From positions 124,001 through 188,000 of the forward strand of contig NZ_JACHWS010000002.1 of assembly GCF_014191505.1 (NCBI RefSeq): a stretch of DNA of 64,000 nt, in the 5' to 3' direction. This DNA comes from Hoyosella altamirensis (GTDB taxonomy: Bacteria; Actinomycetota; Actinomycetes; Mycobacteriales; Mycobacteriaceae). Position numbers and translations under genes: made by a program. Shown here piece after piece: positions 52,658 to 61,074 of this stretch (position 1 is the first letter of the stretch; each line of letters opens with the position of its first letter). Under the pieces are notes generated by a model. That model ran no database searches, was not told the origin of the DNA, and saw nothing but the letters and a program-made list of their open reading frames with translations.

Positions 52658-53469
52658 CAACTGCCACACATGCACCCGCCTACGGCGGCAACGTCGGTAT
52701 GGGGTCCGAGTACCTAGAGATCTCGGACCTGACTGTCGACTTCGACGGATTCAAAGCGGTTTCCGGCGTGAACATGACGCTGCTGCAGGGAGATCTGCGC
52801 TTCCTGATCGGCCCCAACGGCGCCGGAAAGACAACGCTGGTAGATGCCATTACAGGCCTTGTCTCCGCCACCGGTTCGGTCCAGAAGTCTGGTGTTGAAC
52901 TGATCGGCAAGCGGGCACACAAGATTGCCCGCCTCGGTGTCGGCCGCACGTTTCAGACCGCGAGTGTCTTTGAGAACCTGACGGTCCTGCAGAATCTCGA
53001 TATCGCTGCGGGAGCACGGCGTTCAGCGCTCGCGCTGCTCCGTACCCGGAGGGGCGTGGAGGCGAAGATCGACGAGGCGCTCGACATCATCGGTCTCAGC
53101 GGGTTGCGCGACGAACCCGCGGGGGTTCTCGCGCACGGGCAGAAGCAGTGGCTCGAAATTGGCATGCTGCTCGTCCAGAATTCGACTGTTCTGCTGCTCG
53201 ACGAACCTGTGGCTGGCATGAGCCATGAGGAACGTGAGGAAACCGGAAACCTGCTTCGCCGCATCGGGGGTGAGCGGACTGTCGTCGTTGTTGAGCACGA
53301 CATGGATTTCATGCGGCAGTTCGCTACTTCGGTGACAGTGCTGCACGGCGGAAAAGTGCTGAGCGAGGGCACCGTGGCCGAAGTACAGGCCGACCCCAAG
53401 GTCCAGCAGGTTTACCTCGGAACAGCCGCCGCGGCTGGCACCGAACTTGAGGAGGGTGACGATGCTTGA
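52654..53469 (+). CDS. urtD: Urea ABC transporter ATP-binding protein UrtD
   Basis: UrtD is one of two ATPases of the urea importer (LivG type). The 271-residue protein has Walker A IGPNGAGKTTLVDAITG, the Q-loop region GVGRTFQTASVFENLTV, the signature area VLAHGQKQWLEIGMLL (HGQKQWLE, typical of UrtD), Walker B VLLLDEPVAGMS and the switch histidine in VVEHDMDFM. The start is GTG at 52654, overlapping the urtC stop; a longer in-frame reading upstream would run inside urtC. Its own end overlaps urtE by eight bases. Confidence 0.94.
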   Translation: MTTATHAPAYGGNVGMGSEYLEISDLTVDFDGFKAVSGVNMTLLQGDLRFLIGPNGAGKTTLVDAITGLVSATGSVQKSGVELIGKRAHKIARLGVGRTFQTASVFENLTVLQNLDIAAGARRSALALLRTRRGVEAKIDEALDIIGLSGLRDEPAGVLAHGQKQWLEIGMLLVQNSTVLLLDEPVAGMSHEEREETGNLLRRIGGERTVVVVEHDMDFMRQFATSVTVLHGGKVLSEGTVAEVQADPKVQQVYLGTAAAAGTELEEGDDA

Positions 53470-54154
53470 GCTGAAGGGCGTCCACACTGGCTACGGCAAA
53501 ACCACCGTCATCCACGACGTGTCGATCGAGGTCCCGACGGACGGGGTTGTGGCGATCATGGGCCACAACGGGGCCGGGAAAACGACTCTGCTTCGCACCG
53601 CAGTCGGGCTGCTTAAAGCTAGCAAAGGCAGCGTCCACTTCGACGGTGAGGACGTCACCTCGATGCGACCCAGCGCCCGGGTCATGCGCGGGCTTGCGTA
53701 TGTTCCGCAGGGCCAGCAGTCGTTCGGCCAATTGACGACGATGGAGAATCTTCAGGTTGTCGCGGATGGGCGAGCCCGCGGCAAGGAGCTCATCGACGAA
53801 TCGTTGGATATGTTTCCCGCGCTGAAGGAGCTTCTCACGAGGCGTGCTGGGCTGCTTTCCGGTGGTCAGCGGCAGCAGCTCGCTATCGCGCGAGCACTGA
53901 TCACGGAGCCCCGGATGCTGATCCTCGACGAACCCACGGAGGGCATTCAGCCTTCGGTTGTTCAGGAGATCGAGGAAAAGATCCTCACGCTCACGCAGCG
54001 GGGCGGGCTGGGTGTGCTGCTAGTGGAACAGCACATCGGGTTCGCGTTGCGCGCTGCGAGTAGGTATTACGTCCTGGAAGCCGGCCGCGTCACTGCATCT
54101 GGCCCGGGCGGTACGGCAGCGGCCCACGAGGTTCGGGCTGCCATGACGATCTGA
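53462..54154 (+). CDS. urtE: Urea ABC transporter ATP-binding protein UrtE
   Basis: UrtE is the second ATPase of the importer (LivF type), 230 residues. Walker A is MGHNGAGKTTLLRTAVG, followed by the Q-loop region LAYVPQGQQSFGQLTTMENL, signature LLSGGQRQQLAIARAL, Walker B MLILDEPTEGIQPSVVQEIE and LLVEQHIGFAL with the switch His. EPTEGIQPS is the UrtE form of this motif. The start at ATG 53462 overlaps the urtD end by eight bases. A 9-bp stem hairpin follows 14 bp downstream, before the allophanate hydrolase gene. Confidence 0.94.
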   Translation: MLELKGVHTGYGKTTVIHDVSIEVPTDGVVAIMGHNGAGKTTLLRTAVGLLKASKGSVHFDGEDVTSMRPSARVMRGLAYVPQGQQSFGQLTTMENLQVVADGRARGKELIDESLDMFPALKELLTRRAGLLSGGQRQQLAIARALITEPRMLILDEPTEGIQPSVVQEIEEKILTLTQRGGLGVLLVEQHIGFALRAASRYYVLEAGRVTASGPGGTAAAHEVRAAMTI

Positions 54155-54167
54155 TAAGCGCCTGCGC

Positions 54168-54205
54168 TGCGCCCAGGTGCCCTGCTGAGGTGTCATCTGG
54201 GCGCA
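54168..54205 (+). terminator. Hairpin between urtE and allophanate hydrolase gene
   Basis: TGCGCCCAG and CTGGGCGCA form a 9-bp stem with a 20-base loop, followed by catttcg. It may reduce rather than fully end transcription into the next gene. Confidence 0.45.
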
Positions 54206-54253
54206 CATTTCGCTCAGCAATTTCTATCGTGTGACAGATAAGGAGTGAGTGCC

Positions 54254-55930
54254 ATGTCACCGACACCCCAAGACCGAGTCCTTCGAGCCTACGAACGCAT
54301 CGCGGAGACGGATCGCCCAGAGGTCTGGATTCACCTGCGCCCAATTGGGGATGTGCTTGCGGAGGCCGCGGCAGTAGACTCCGCGCTTCCGCTCGCAGGA
54401 ACGGTGTTCGCCGTCAAGGACAACATCGACGTAGCCGGGCTGCCTACTACAGCAGCGTGCCCAGAGTTCGCCTACACCCCAGAGCGCTCCGCGACTGGAG
54501 TTCAGCGGCTGGTCGATGCGGGGGCGCTCGTGCTCGGCAAAACGAACCTCGACCAGTTCGCTACCGGCCTCGTCGGCACGCGAAGCCCCTACGGTGCGTG
54601 CCGGAATGCGCACCACCCTGAGCGAATCGCAGGAGGTTCGAGTTCAGGGTCCGCAGTCGCAGTGGCACTTGGGATTGCGGACTTCGCGCTGGGGACAGAC
54701 ACGGCAGGGTCGGGACGTGTGCCAGCAGCCCTGAACGGAATCGTCGGTATGAAGGCCACGCTGGGCCTGATCCCGGCAGACGGCGTTGTCCCAGCATGCC
54801 CCTCATACGACTGTCTGACCGCGTTCGCGCCGACACTCGCCGATACGGTGCGCGTCATGCGGACCATGGCGGGGCCTTCACCAAGGGACCCAGCATCACG
54901 GCAATGGCCTCCAGATGCCCGTCTCGCAGCACCGCTGACGCCCAACATAGCAATACCGTCCGAGAAGGATCTGAGCCTGCTTTCGCGCGAGGCGCGTGAG
55001 TGTTTCGCCGCGGCGGTGACACAGCTCGAAGCTGCTGGCGCGAGAGTGTCGGCGATCGATATTTCCACGTTCCTCAGTGCCGCCAGACTGCTCTACGATG
55101 GGGCGCTCGTCGCGGAACGCTATGCGTCATTCGGTGAGTTCGTGACCGGCGCAGGCGTGACCGCCGACGCGTCAGTCCAGCAGATTGCGGCCAAGGCGCA
55201 GCACGTCACGGGCGCGCAACTGGCACGCGACCAACAGCACCTGCGCGGCGTAAAGCTCCAGACGCAGGCACTGCTCGAGGGGTTCGATGCGATGCTCCTT
55301 CCCACAGCGCCCACGCACCCCACCCTCGCCGAAGTTGCCGCTGACCCGCTCGGCGTCAACGCCATGATGGGGACCTATACCAACTTTCTGAACTTGCTCG
55401 ACATGGCTGCGGTCGCCGTGCCAGCAGGTGCGGCGGACGGCGGACTCTTCGGTGTCAGCGTCGTAACGCGAGCTTTCGACGATCAAGCGGCAATTGATAT
55501 TGCGTCTCTGATAACCGGCACCGAGCCGGGGATCCTCACCGAAACCGGCGCCGAGGTGGCTGTTTTTGGCGCACACATGCGCGGCTTCCCGCTGAATCAT
55601 GAGCTTCTGGATGCTGGGGCGCGGTTCGTCAGCGATGTGCGAACCGCCGCCGCTTATCAGATGTTCGCTCTGCCTGGACCTATCGCCAAGCCCGCAGTAA
55701 TCCGGGCAGCCGACGGTGTGAGCCTCAGGGGCGAACTATGGCGGCTCCCGCACGCAGGTCTCGGGCGTTTCCTTGCGGCACTTCCCCGCCCAATGACACT
55801 GGGCAAAACTGAACTCGAGGACGGAAGGTGGGTAGTCGGATTCGGCTGCAGCGAACCCGAGGGTAACGACATTTCTGGATACGGGGGCTGGGCGGCGTAT
55901 CAAACCCCATCCGCGCGTGCACACAGATGA
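54254..55930 (+). CDS. atzF: Allophanate hydrolase (AtzF type)
   Basis: This amidase-signature enzyme splits allophanate to ammonia and carbon dioxide; allophanate comes from urea carboxylase or triazine breakdown. The 558-residue protein has the catalytic Lys in TVFAVKDNIDVAGLPTTAA and the Ser-Ser part in RIAGGSSSGSAVAVALGIAD with GTDTAGSGRVPAALNGIVG. A C-terminal domain (about 450-558) of the allophanate hydrolase type reads AVFGAHMRGFPLNHELLDAG and WVVGFGCSEPEGNDISGYGG. I chose the ATG at 54254, nine bases after AAGGAG. It follows urtABCDE, but no urea carboxylase gene is in the window, which is odd. Confidence 0.92.
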   Translation: MSPTPQDRVLRAYERIAETDRPEVWIHLRPIGDVLAEAAAVDSALPLAGTVFAVKDNIDVAGLPTTAACPEFAYTPERSATGVQRLVDAGALVLGKTNLDQFATGLVGTRSPYGACRNAHHPERIAGGSSSGSAVAVALGIADFALGTDTAGSGRVPAALNGIVGMKATLGLIPADGVVPACPSYDCLTAFAPTLADTVRVMRTMAGPSPRDPASRQWPPDARLAAPLTPNIAIPSEKDLSLLSREARECFAAAVTQLEAAGARVSAIDISTFLSAARLLYDGALVAERYASFGEFVTGAGVTADASVQQIAAKAQHVTGAQLARDQQHLRGVKLQTQALLEGFDAMLLPTAPTHPTLAEVAADPLGVNAMMGTYTNFLNLLDMAAVAVPAGAADGGLFGVSVVTRAFDDQAAIDIASLITGTEPGILTETGAEVAVFGAHMRGFPLNHELLDAGARFVSDVRTAAAYQMFALPGPIAKPAVIRAADGVSLRGELWRLPHAGLGRFLAALPRPMTLGKTELEDGRWVVGFGCSEPEGNDISGYGGWAAYQTPSARAHR

Positions 55931-55970
55931 ACTGCGTCGCGCGCACGCTCCCGGCACGTATGGTGGGGGC

Positions 55971-56822
55971 GTGACGGGGAAACTCGATAAGAAGCTCAGT
56001 GGCCGCCGCATACTCATCACCGGCGCGGCACGGGGAATCGGCGCGGCACTTGCTCAGCGCCTCTCTGACCGGGGCGCGCATGTCGGCCTGATCGGCCTCG
56101 AACCCGATCTGCTTGAAGGCGTCGCCACGCAGTGCGGCGGCGCACCGTGGCACGAATGCGATGTCGCGAAGCTAGAAAGCGTTCACGCTGCTGTCGATTC
56201 GGTTCGTACACGCCTGGACGGCATCGATGTGGTCGTCGCGAACGCCGGCATCGCGGCACAGTTGCCGCTGATCGAGGGTGATCCCGAAATCTTCCGCCGC
56301 ACTATCGAAGTCAACCTCACTGGCGCCTACAACACCATCTACGCCGCAGCGCCCCACATCGCAGGCAAGCGCGGTTACTTTCTCCTCGTTTCCTCCCTCG
56401 CTGCTGTCATCAACTTGCCCCTGGTCGGCGCGTACAGCGCGTCCAAGGCGGGCGTAGAAGCGCTCGGCAATACCCTCCGGACTGAACTCCACCCGACCGG
56501 CGCCCGCGTAGGGGTAGCGTATTTCGGCAGGATCGACACCGACATGACAAGCCGCGGGTTCGGCACTGACGCGGCGCACGCGCTGACGAAATCGTCACAT
56601 CTGCCAGGAGTGGCCCCCCTCGAATCAGCGATTACGGCGCTCGAAAGAGGAATCGCTAGCCGCGCAAGGGTCATCGCAGCGCCTTCGCATGCGAAGCCAC
56701 TACGCTACGTACGGCCGCTCGCCCAGCGCGTGGTCGACCTTACGGTGCGGCGTAACGTTGCCGCTGCCCTCGAGGTGGCCCGAACTGAGCGGGCGCCGCT
56801 CACGACCCCGCAACCTGAGTAG
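55971..56822 (+). CDS. Short-chain dehydrogenase/reductase
   Basis: This is a classical SDR of 283 residues. The cofactor motif is ILITGAARGIGAALAQRLSD; VVVANAGIAAQLPLIEG follows, then Ser in LVSSLAAVINLPLVGAYSAS with Tyr/Lys in AYSASKAGVEALG. The C-terminal 60 residues are extended and basic (RYVRPLAQRVVDLTVRR), as in SDRs that associate with membranes or partner enzymes. I chose the GTG at 55971 with GGTGGGGG upstream. It starts 40 bp after atzF and ends eight bases before the AhpD/CMD-like gene, so these form a transcription unit. Its substrate is unknown. Confidence 0.85.
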   Translation: MTGKLDKKLSGRRILITGAARGIGAALAQRLSDRGAHVGLIGLEPDLLEGVATQCGGAPWHECDVAKLESVHAAVDSVRTRLDGIDVVVANAGIAAQLPLIEGDPEIFRRTIEVNLTGAYNTIYAAAPHIAGKRGYFLLVSSLAAVINLPLVGAYSASKAGVEALGNTLRTELHPTGARVGVAYFGRIDTDMTSRGFGTDAAHALTKSSHLPGVAPLESAITALERGIASRARVIAAPSHAKPLRYVRPLAQRVVDLTVRRNVAAALEVARTERAPLTTPQPE

Positions 56823-56829
56823 GAGAACT

Positions 56830-57390
56830 GTGACGATGAAGCCCCGGATTTCGCCTGGTTCCCTCGCCGAACTCGGCCCAGCCAACTGGGGGTTCAGCCG
56901 TCTCGCGTCACAGGTGATGCGCGTCGACGACGTGCATCTCTTCAGCACGCTTGGCCAGGCGCGCGGACTCTTCCGCGCGTGGCTGATGTTCTCGGCACGG
57001 CTTATGCCCTTCGGCTCGATTCCCCGGTACGAGGTGGAAATGGCGATTCTGCGAATCGCCTATTTGCGCGGCTGCGACTACGAGTATGACCATCACGAAC
57101 GCCTCGGAAAGCGCGCGGGGCTCAGCCCCGCGATCATCGATCGCATCGAGCGTGGGCCGTCTGCTCCTGGGTGGTCAGTTCGTCACGCCGCTCTGTTAAC
57201 AGCAGTGGACCAGGTCATACAAACTAAAGATATCGATGATGAGACCTGGGAACGACTGAGCCGGTTCTACAAGACGCGTGAGCTGATCGAAATCGTCATG
57301 CTCATCGGTCAATATGACGCACTCGCAACGACAATCCGCGTGCTGCGCATCGAACGTGACCACAAGCGCGGTGCGCTAGCACCGAAGTAG
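56830..57390 (+). CDS. Carboxymuconolactone decarboxylase/AhpD-like protein
   Basis: The 186-residue protein resembles the CMD/AhpD-like alkylhydroperoxidase fold. The helical core has EMAILRIAYLRGCDYEYDHH, then ERLGKRAGLSPAIIDRIERG and a late ELIEIVMLIGQYDALATTIR. Only one cysteine is in the CxxxEH-like segment (CDYEYDHH), so the two-cysteine peroxidase chemistry of AhpD is absent; the carboxymuconolactone decarboxylase branch fits better. The start is GTG at 56830 or ATG at 56836; AGGAG lies upstream of both. It follows the SDR by eight bases and is closed by a strong bidirectional hairpin. Confidence 0.8.
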   Translation: MTMKPRISPGSLAELGPANWGFSRLASQVMRVDDVHLFSTLGQARGLFRAWLMFSARLMPFGSIPRYEVEMAILRIAYLRGCDYEYDHHERLGKRAGLSPAIIDRIERGPSAPGWSVRHAALLTAVDQVIQTKDIDDETWERLSRFYKTRELIEIVMLIGQYDALATTIRVLRIERDHKRGALAPK

Positions 57391-57400
57391 CCCAAACGAT

Positions 57401-57445
57401 GTGGAGGGGTACGCTGCCCCATTCGTGAGCAGCGCACCCCTCCAC
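57401..57445. terminator. 17-bp-stem bidirectional terminator
   Basis: GTGGAGGGGTACGCTGC and GCAGCGCACCCCTCCAC pair at 16 of 17 positions around an 11-base loop. It lies between the convergent CMD-like gene and lpd and can end both transcripts. Confidence 0.85.
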
Positions 57446-57455
57446 AGTCGGTTGT

Positions 57456-58859
57456 CTAGAAGTTGATCATGTGTCCCGCGAGGCCGTGAATCGCTTCCTG
57501 GAGCGCTTCGCTGAGAGTCGGGTGCGTGTGCACGTTCCGTGCCAATTCGTTCACCGTCAGGTCCCACTTCTGCGCGAGAGTCAGCTCGGGAAGAAGTTCG
57601 GACACGTCCGGGCCGATCAGGTGCCCGCCGAGGAGTTCACCGTACTTCTTGTCAGCGATGAGCTTCACAAAGCCGGTCGTATCCCCCAAGCCATGCGCCT
57701 TGCCGTTAGCCATGAACGGGAAGGTCGCGACCTTGATGTCGTAACCTTCATCCTTGGCCTGCTGCTCGGTGAGCCCGAAGCTCGCAACCTGAGGCTGGCA
57801 GAAGGTAGCGCGCGGCATCATCCGGTAGTCACCGAGCTCGAGCGTCTCGGCATCACCGATCGTTTCCGCGGCCACGACGCCCTGCGCCTCTGCAACGTGT
57901 GCGAGCATCAATTTGGCGGTGACGTCGCCGATCGCATAGATGTGCGGCACGTTCGTACGCATGCGCGCGTCGATTTCGATCGCCCCACGATCGGTGAGCT
58001 CTACACCCGTGTTTTCGAGCCCGAAACCCTTCACGCGCGGACCGAATCCGACTGCCTGAAGCACCTTGTCGACCGTAACGGTTTCGGTCTTCTCGGTCTT
58101 GTTGTCCTTGATCTTCACCGTGACGGACGAACCGTCGTCCTCGATGCTCTGCACCGAAGCGCCTGTCTTGACCTTGACGCCGAGCTTCTTGTACGTCTTC
58201 TCGATTTCCTTCGAGACGTCCGCATCCTCATTTGGCAGCGCGCGGTCGAGGAACTCAACGATGGTGACGTCGACACCATAGTTGGCGAGCACGTAGCCGA
58301 ACTCCATACCGATCGCGCCAGCACCGACGATGACGATCGACCCCGGCAGGTCCCGAGTCATGATCTGTTCTTCGTAGGTCACAACGTTCTCGCTGAGCTC
58401 CGTGCCCGGCAGCAACTTGGTTTCGGTACCAGTCGCGATGATCGCGTTGTCGAACGTGACCTCTTCAGTCCCGCCCTTAGACAACTCGACAGAAATCGTG
58501 TGATCATCCGTGAAGGAGCCGCGCCCTTCATATTCGGTGATCTTGTTTTTCTTCATGAGGAAGTGGACACCCTTGACCCGGCCGTCAGCGACCTTACGGC
58601 TCCGGTCGTAGGCAGCTCCGAAATCGAGCTTCACTTCTCCCTCGATGCCAAATACCTTGGCTTCTTTAGTAATGAGGTGGGCGAGTTCGGCGTTGCGCAG
58701 CAGCGCCTTCGACGGGATACAGCCCACGTTGAGGCAGACCCCACCCCAGTACTTCTCTTCCACAATCGCAGTTTTAAGTCCTAGTTGCGCACAGCGGATC
58801 GCCGCTACGTACCCACCAGGTCCAGCTCCGAGAACAACAACGTCATAATGTGCAGCCAC
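57456..58859 (-). CDS. lpd: Dihydrolipoyl dehydrogenase
   Basis: Lpd is the FAD-dependent E3 subunit of pyruvate and other 2-oxoacid dehydrogenases; in mycobacteria it also serves antioxidant and branched-chain acid systems. The 467-residue protein has the FAD motif [20 protein letters not shown], the redox pair in [20 protein letters not shown], the NAD motif [17 protein letters not shown] and the His-Glu end [15 protein letters not shown]. The start matches the family. It is the M. tuberculosis lpdC (Rv0462) counterpart by position near ramB and icl, with the urt cluster inserted between. Confidence 0.97.
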   Translation of the reverse strand: MAAHYDVVVLGAGPGGYVAAIRCAQLGLKTAIVEEKYWGGVCLNVGCIPSKALLRNAELAHLITKEAKVFGIEGEVKLDFGAAYDRSRKVADGRVKGVHFLMKKNKITEYEGRGSFTDDHTISVELSKGGTEEVTFDNAIIATGTETKLLPGTELSENVVTYEEQIMTRDLPGSIVIVGAGAIGMEFGYVLANYGVDVTIVEFLDRALPNEDADVSKEIEKTYKKLGVKVKTGASVQSIEDDGSSVTVKIKDNKTEKTETVTVDKVLQAVGFGPRVKGFGLENTGVELTDRGAIEIDARMRTNVPHIYAIGDVTAKLMLAHVAEAQGVVAAETIGDAETLELGDYRMMPRATFCQPQVASFGLTEQQAKDEGYDIKVATFPFMANGKAHGLGDTTGFVKLIADKKYGELLGGHLIGPDVSELLPELTLAQKWDLTVNELARNVHTHPTLSEALQEAIHGLAGHMINF

Positions 58860-59033
58860 GCTACAAAATCGTAGTCGTGTGCCCAGTCGCTGTCCTGAGT
58901 TGGGTCGGATTTACTGATGTGGGATCGCGCATACGGTCACAATCGGGACAATCGTCAGCGACTCAATTCACAGTGGTCCATACTGACCTCAGTCTCAACA
59001 CACGCACCAGTACTCAACGGTGAGGGGCTGGTT

Positions 59034-60512
59034 ATGACGGAACTAGCGGAGCCACAGCAGGTCCGCGCTGGGCGGAAGAAACGCCTGACCGAATGGTCAG
59101 CGCGTGAACTCGCCCGCGCCATCGCATCGCGACAACTCACATCACGCGAAGTCGTGCAAGAGCACATTTTGATGCTCGAGCGGAACAAGAATCTCGGTGC
59201 GATCGCGCGCGGCCGCTTCGCTGAAGCGCTTGCCGACGCCGAGCGTGCGGATGACTTTCTGGCTAGTGCGCATCGAGACACACCCATACCGCCGCTATGC
59301 GGGGTCCCGTTTACAGTCAAGGAGTTCATCGCTGTCCGGGGGTTGCCCAATTCTGCGGGCTTCCCGCACCGGCGCAACGTCATCCCCGAGGAAGACGCTC
59401 CTGCTATTGCCCGCTTGCGCGCAGCCGGCGGGATCGTCCTCGGAGTCACTAATTCAGCTGGTCCCGTCTTTTGGATGGAGACGTACAACCCCCTCTACGG
59501 GCGGGTCAACAACCCCTACGATCTGTCACGCACCGCTGGCGGCTCGTCGGGAGGCGATGGAGCCGCCGTTGCGTGCGGCGGATCACCTGTTTCGATTGGG
59601 TCGGACCTCGGCGGGTCATTGCGCATCCCCGCGTTCTTCAACGGCGTTTTCGCGCACCTGCCCTCTGTTGGCCTCGTCCCCACTACTGGACATTTCCCGA
59701 TGGCAAACGGGGATGCCCGCAGGACGCTGTTCCTGGGCCCAGTAGCCAGACGCGCTGAGGACCTTCACCTCGTTTTGAAGATCATCGGCGGTCCTCATGC
59801 GAGTGACCCTGTCTCCGCCCTGATGCCTCTCGGTGACCCCGAGAACGTTAGCCTCGCCGGGCTCCGGGTGGTGCTGGCCACCGGCGCGACACTTACCAAG
59901 CCACGGGCGGACCTCGAGACGGCGCGGTTCTTGGCAGGGCGGATGCTCGAAGCTCAAGGAGCTCAGGTCACCGAGGTTTCACTCCCTTCGCTGCGTTGGA
60001 CAATCGCCCAGGCGCTCGCGGCGCTTTCGTCAAGTCTCGACTTCGCGAGCATTGTGGCCGAAATCGTTGGCGCCTCGAATACCGCGAACCCGTCGGCTCT
60101 TCGGAGCCTCGCCACGGCGCCTGTCGCTCTGCTACGTCTCGCTGAAGCAGCGCCTGCGCGGCGCTTACGCACCCGGGCTGCCCGCCGTCTCGTCGACGGT
60201 GCTCAGAAGGCCGCGGACCACCTTACCGATCTCCTGGGAGACGGCGCGCTCCTGTTTCCGCCGTTTCCGCGGCTCGCACCCCGACACTTCACCACTTACG
60301 GACAGCCATGGCTCGCGAGCAACACGATCGTGTTCAATATCCTCGGCTTACCGGTCACTCAAGTACCCACCGGGCTTAATAGTTCTGGGCTGCCCCTTGG
60401 TCTTCAGGTGGCGGCGGCACCCGGCAACGATCACGTCGCCCTTCGTATTGCACTGGCGCTCGAGACTGGCCTCGGTGGCTGGAGCCCTCCGGCACGGCGC
60501 GTCGAATACTAG
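59034..60512 (+). CDS. Amidase-signature family hydrolase
   Basis: This serine hydrolase of the amidase-signature family has 492 residues. The catalytic Lys is in GVPFTVKEFIAVRGLPNSAG, and the Ser-Ser part in SRTAGGSSGGDGAAVACGGS followed by GSDLGGSLRIPAFFNGVFAH. The C-terminal half has the usual pattern including the late GLPLGLQVAAAPGNDHVAL. I chose the ATG at 59034 with GAGGGG nearby, giving the family N-terminus (LTEWSARELARAIASRQLTS). Fatty acid amide hydrolases, 6-aminohexanoate-type and aryl amidases share this fold; the substrate is unknown. It diverges from lpd and ends at a strong hairpin. Confidence 0.9.
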   Translation: MTELAEPQQVRAGRKKRLTEWSARELARAIASRQLTSREVVQEHILMLERNKNLGAIARGRFAEALADAERADDFLASAHRDTPIPPLCGVPFTVKEFIAVRGLPNSAGFPHRRNVIPEEDAPAIARLRAAGGIVLGVTNSAGPVFWMETYNPLYGRVNNPYDLSRTAGGSSGGDGAAVACGGSPVSIGSDLGGSLRIPAFFNGVFAHLPSVGLVPTTGHFPMANGDARRTLFLGPVARRAEDLHLVLKIIGGPHASDPVSALMPLGDPENVSLAGLRVVLATGATLTKPRADLETARFLAGRMLEAQGAQVTEVSLPSLRWTIAQALAALSSSLDFASIVAEIVGASNTANPSALRSLATAPVALLRLAEAAPARRLRTRAARRLVDGAQKAADHLTDLLGDGALLFPPFPRLAPRHFTTYGQPWLASNTIVFNILGLPVTQVPTGLNSSGLPLGLQVAAAPGNDHVALRIALALETGLGGWSPPARRVEY

Positions 60513-60525
60513 GCCGCACAACAGA

Positions 60526-60559
60526 CAAGGCGCCCGAAGCGTGTAGCCCGGGCGCCTTG
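60526..60559. terminator. 11-bp-stem hairpin between amidase and small peptide gene
   Basis: CAAGGCGCCCG and CGGGCGCCTTG pair perfectly around a 12-base loop, 14 bp after the amidase stop and 41 bp after the end of the convergent small-peptide gene. It suits both as a terminator. Confidence 0.75.
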
Positions 60560-60599
60560 TCGGCTTCAGTCAGCGGAGACCGATAGACGGTCTCCGGCA

Positions 60600-60722
60600 T
60601 CAGCTGAGGAAGGTGAAGCCTCCGTCGCCACCGGCTTCTCCACCGCCACCGAAGAAGTCGAAGAAGTTGAAGAACGCATCAAACATCGCGCCGAAGTCGG
60701 CAAAAGCTTCCAGGCTTCCCAT
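60600..60722 (-). CDS. 40-residue Phe/Gly/Asp-rich peptide (possible small surface or porin-like peptide)
   Basis: This gene is too short for standard calling. The peptide starts MGSLEAFADFGAMFDAFFNF, continues with FDFFGGGG and ends GGDGGFTFLS. Its N-terminal 24 residues are a strongly amphipathic, acidic, phenylalanine-rich helix, followed by a glycine-rich tail. AGGAG lies six bases before the ATG, an ideal ribosome site, and the gene has its own AT-rich upstream region and a downstream hairpin. Its size and character resemble the leaderless small porins of mycolata or a bacteriocin-like peptide; I cannot decide, and no homologue is recalled. The 48-residue peptide at 48090 has a similar FGxMFD-type mix. 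Confidence 0.7.
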   Translation of the reverse strand: MGSLEAFADFGAMFDAFFNFFDFFGGGGEAGGDGGFTFLS

Positions 60723-61074
60723 GTTCACTCCTGTGTGATTGAAAACAGATTCCCTACATAGGCCCCATATGGCGCCCAAGGATATTGGAACATTTGGGGC
60801 TCAAATTTGGAAGAGCAATACCATAATTGTACGTGTACTTTTATCACGGACAGATCACAGTTGATTACCGTGAAATTCACAACAGTGGGTGGAATAAATA
60901 GTGTGAAGCGCACATTAGTTCTGCTAATAAATTTTCGTACGGGTTAATCCATTATTAGGGGTATTGAGCAAACAGCGCCTGAAACGCCAGGTAGTGGAAG
61001 GCAGTTGCAGTAGGCCGGTGCGAAACCGCTACCCTAATCGAACATTAACGACGGCCCGATAGTAAAGAGAGAAC
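60723..61074. other. 352-bp AT-rich non-coding region
   Basis: No gene is supported. The first 230 bp are strikingly AT-rich compared with the surrounding genome, with stretches such as AAATTTGG, ACTTTTATCA and GCTAATAAATTTTCGTAC. It probably holds the promoter of the 40-residue peptide gene, in an extended regulatory region, and may bind nucleoid proteins such as Lsr2. Confidence 0.55.

Noticed and set aside
57471-58784. 437-residue plus-strand frame opposite lpd
   Set aside because: Antisense to a canonical dihydrolipoyl dehydrogenase with intact FAD, NAD and redox motifs.
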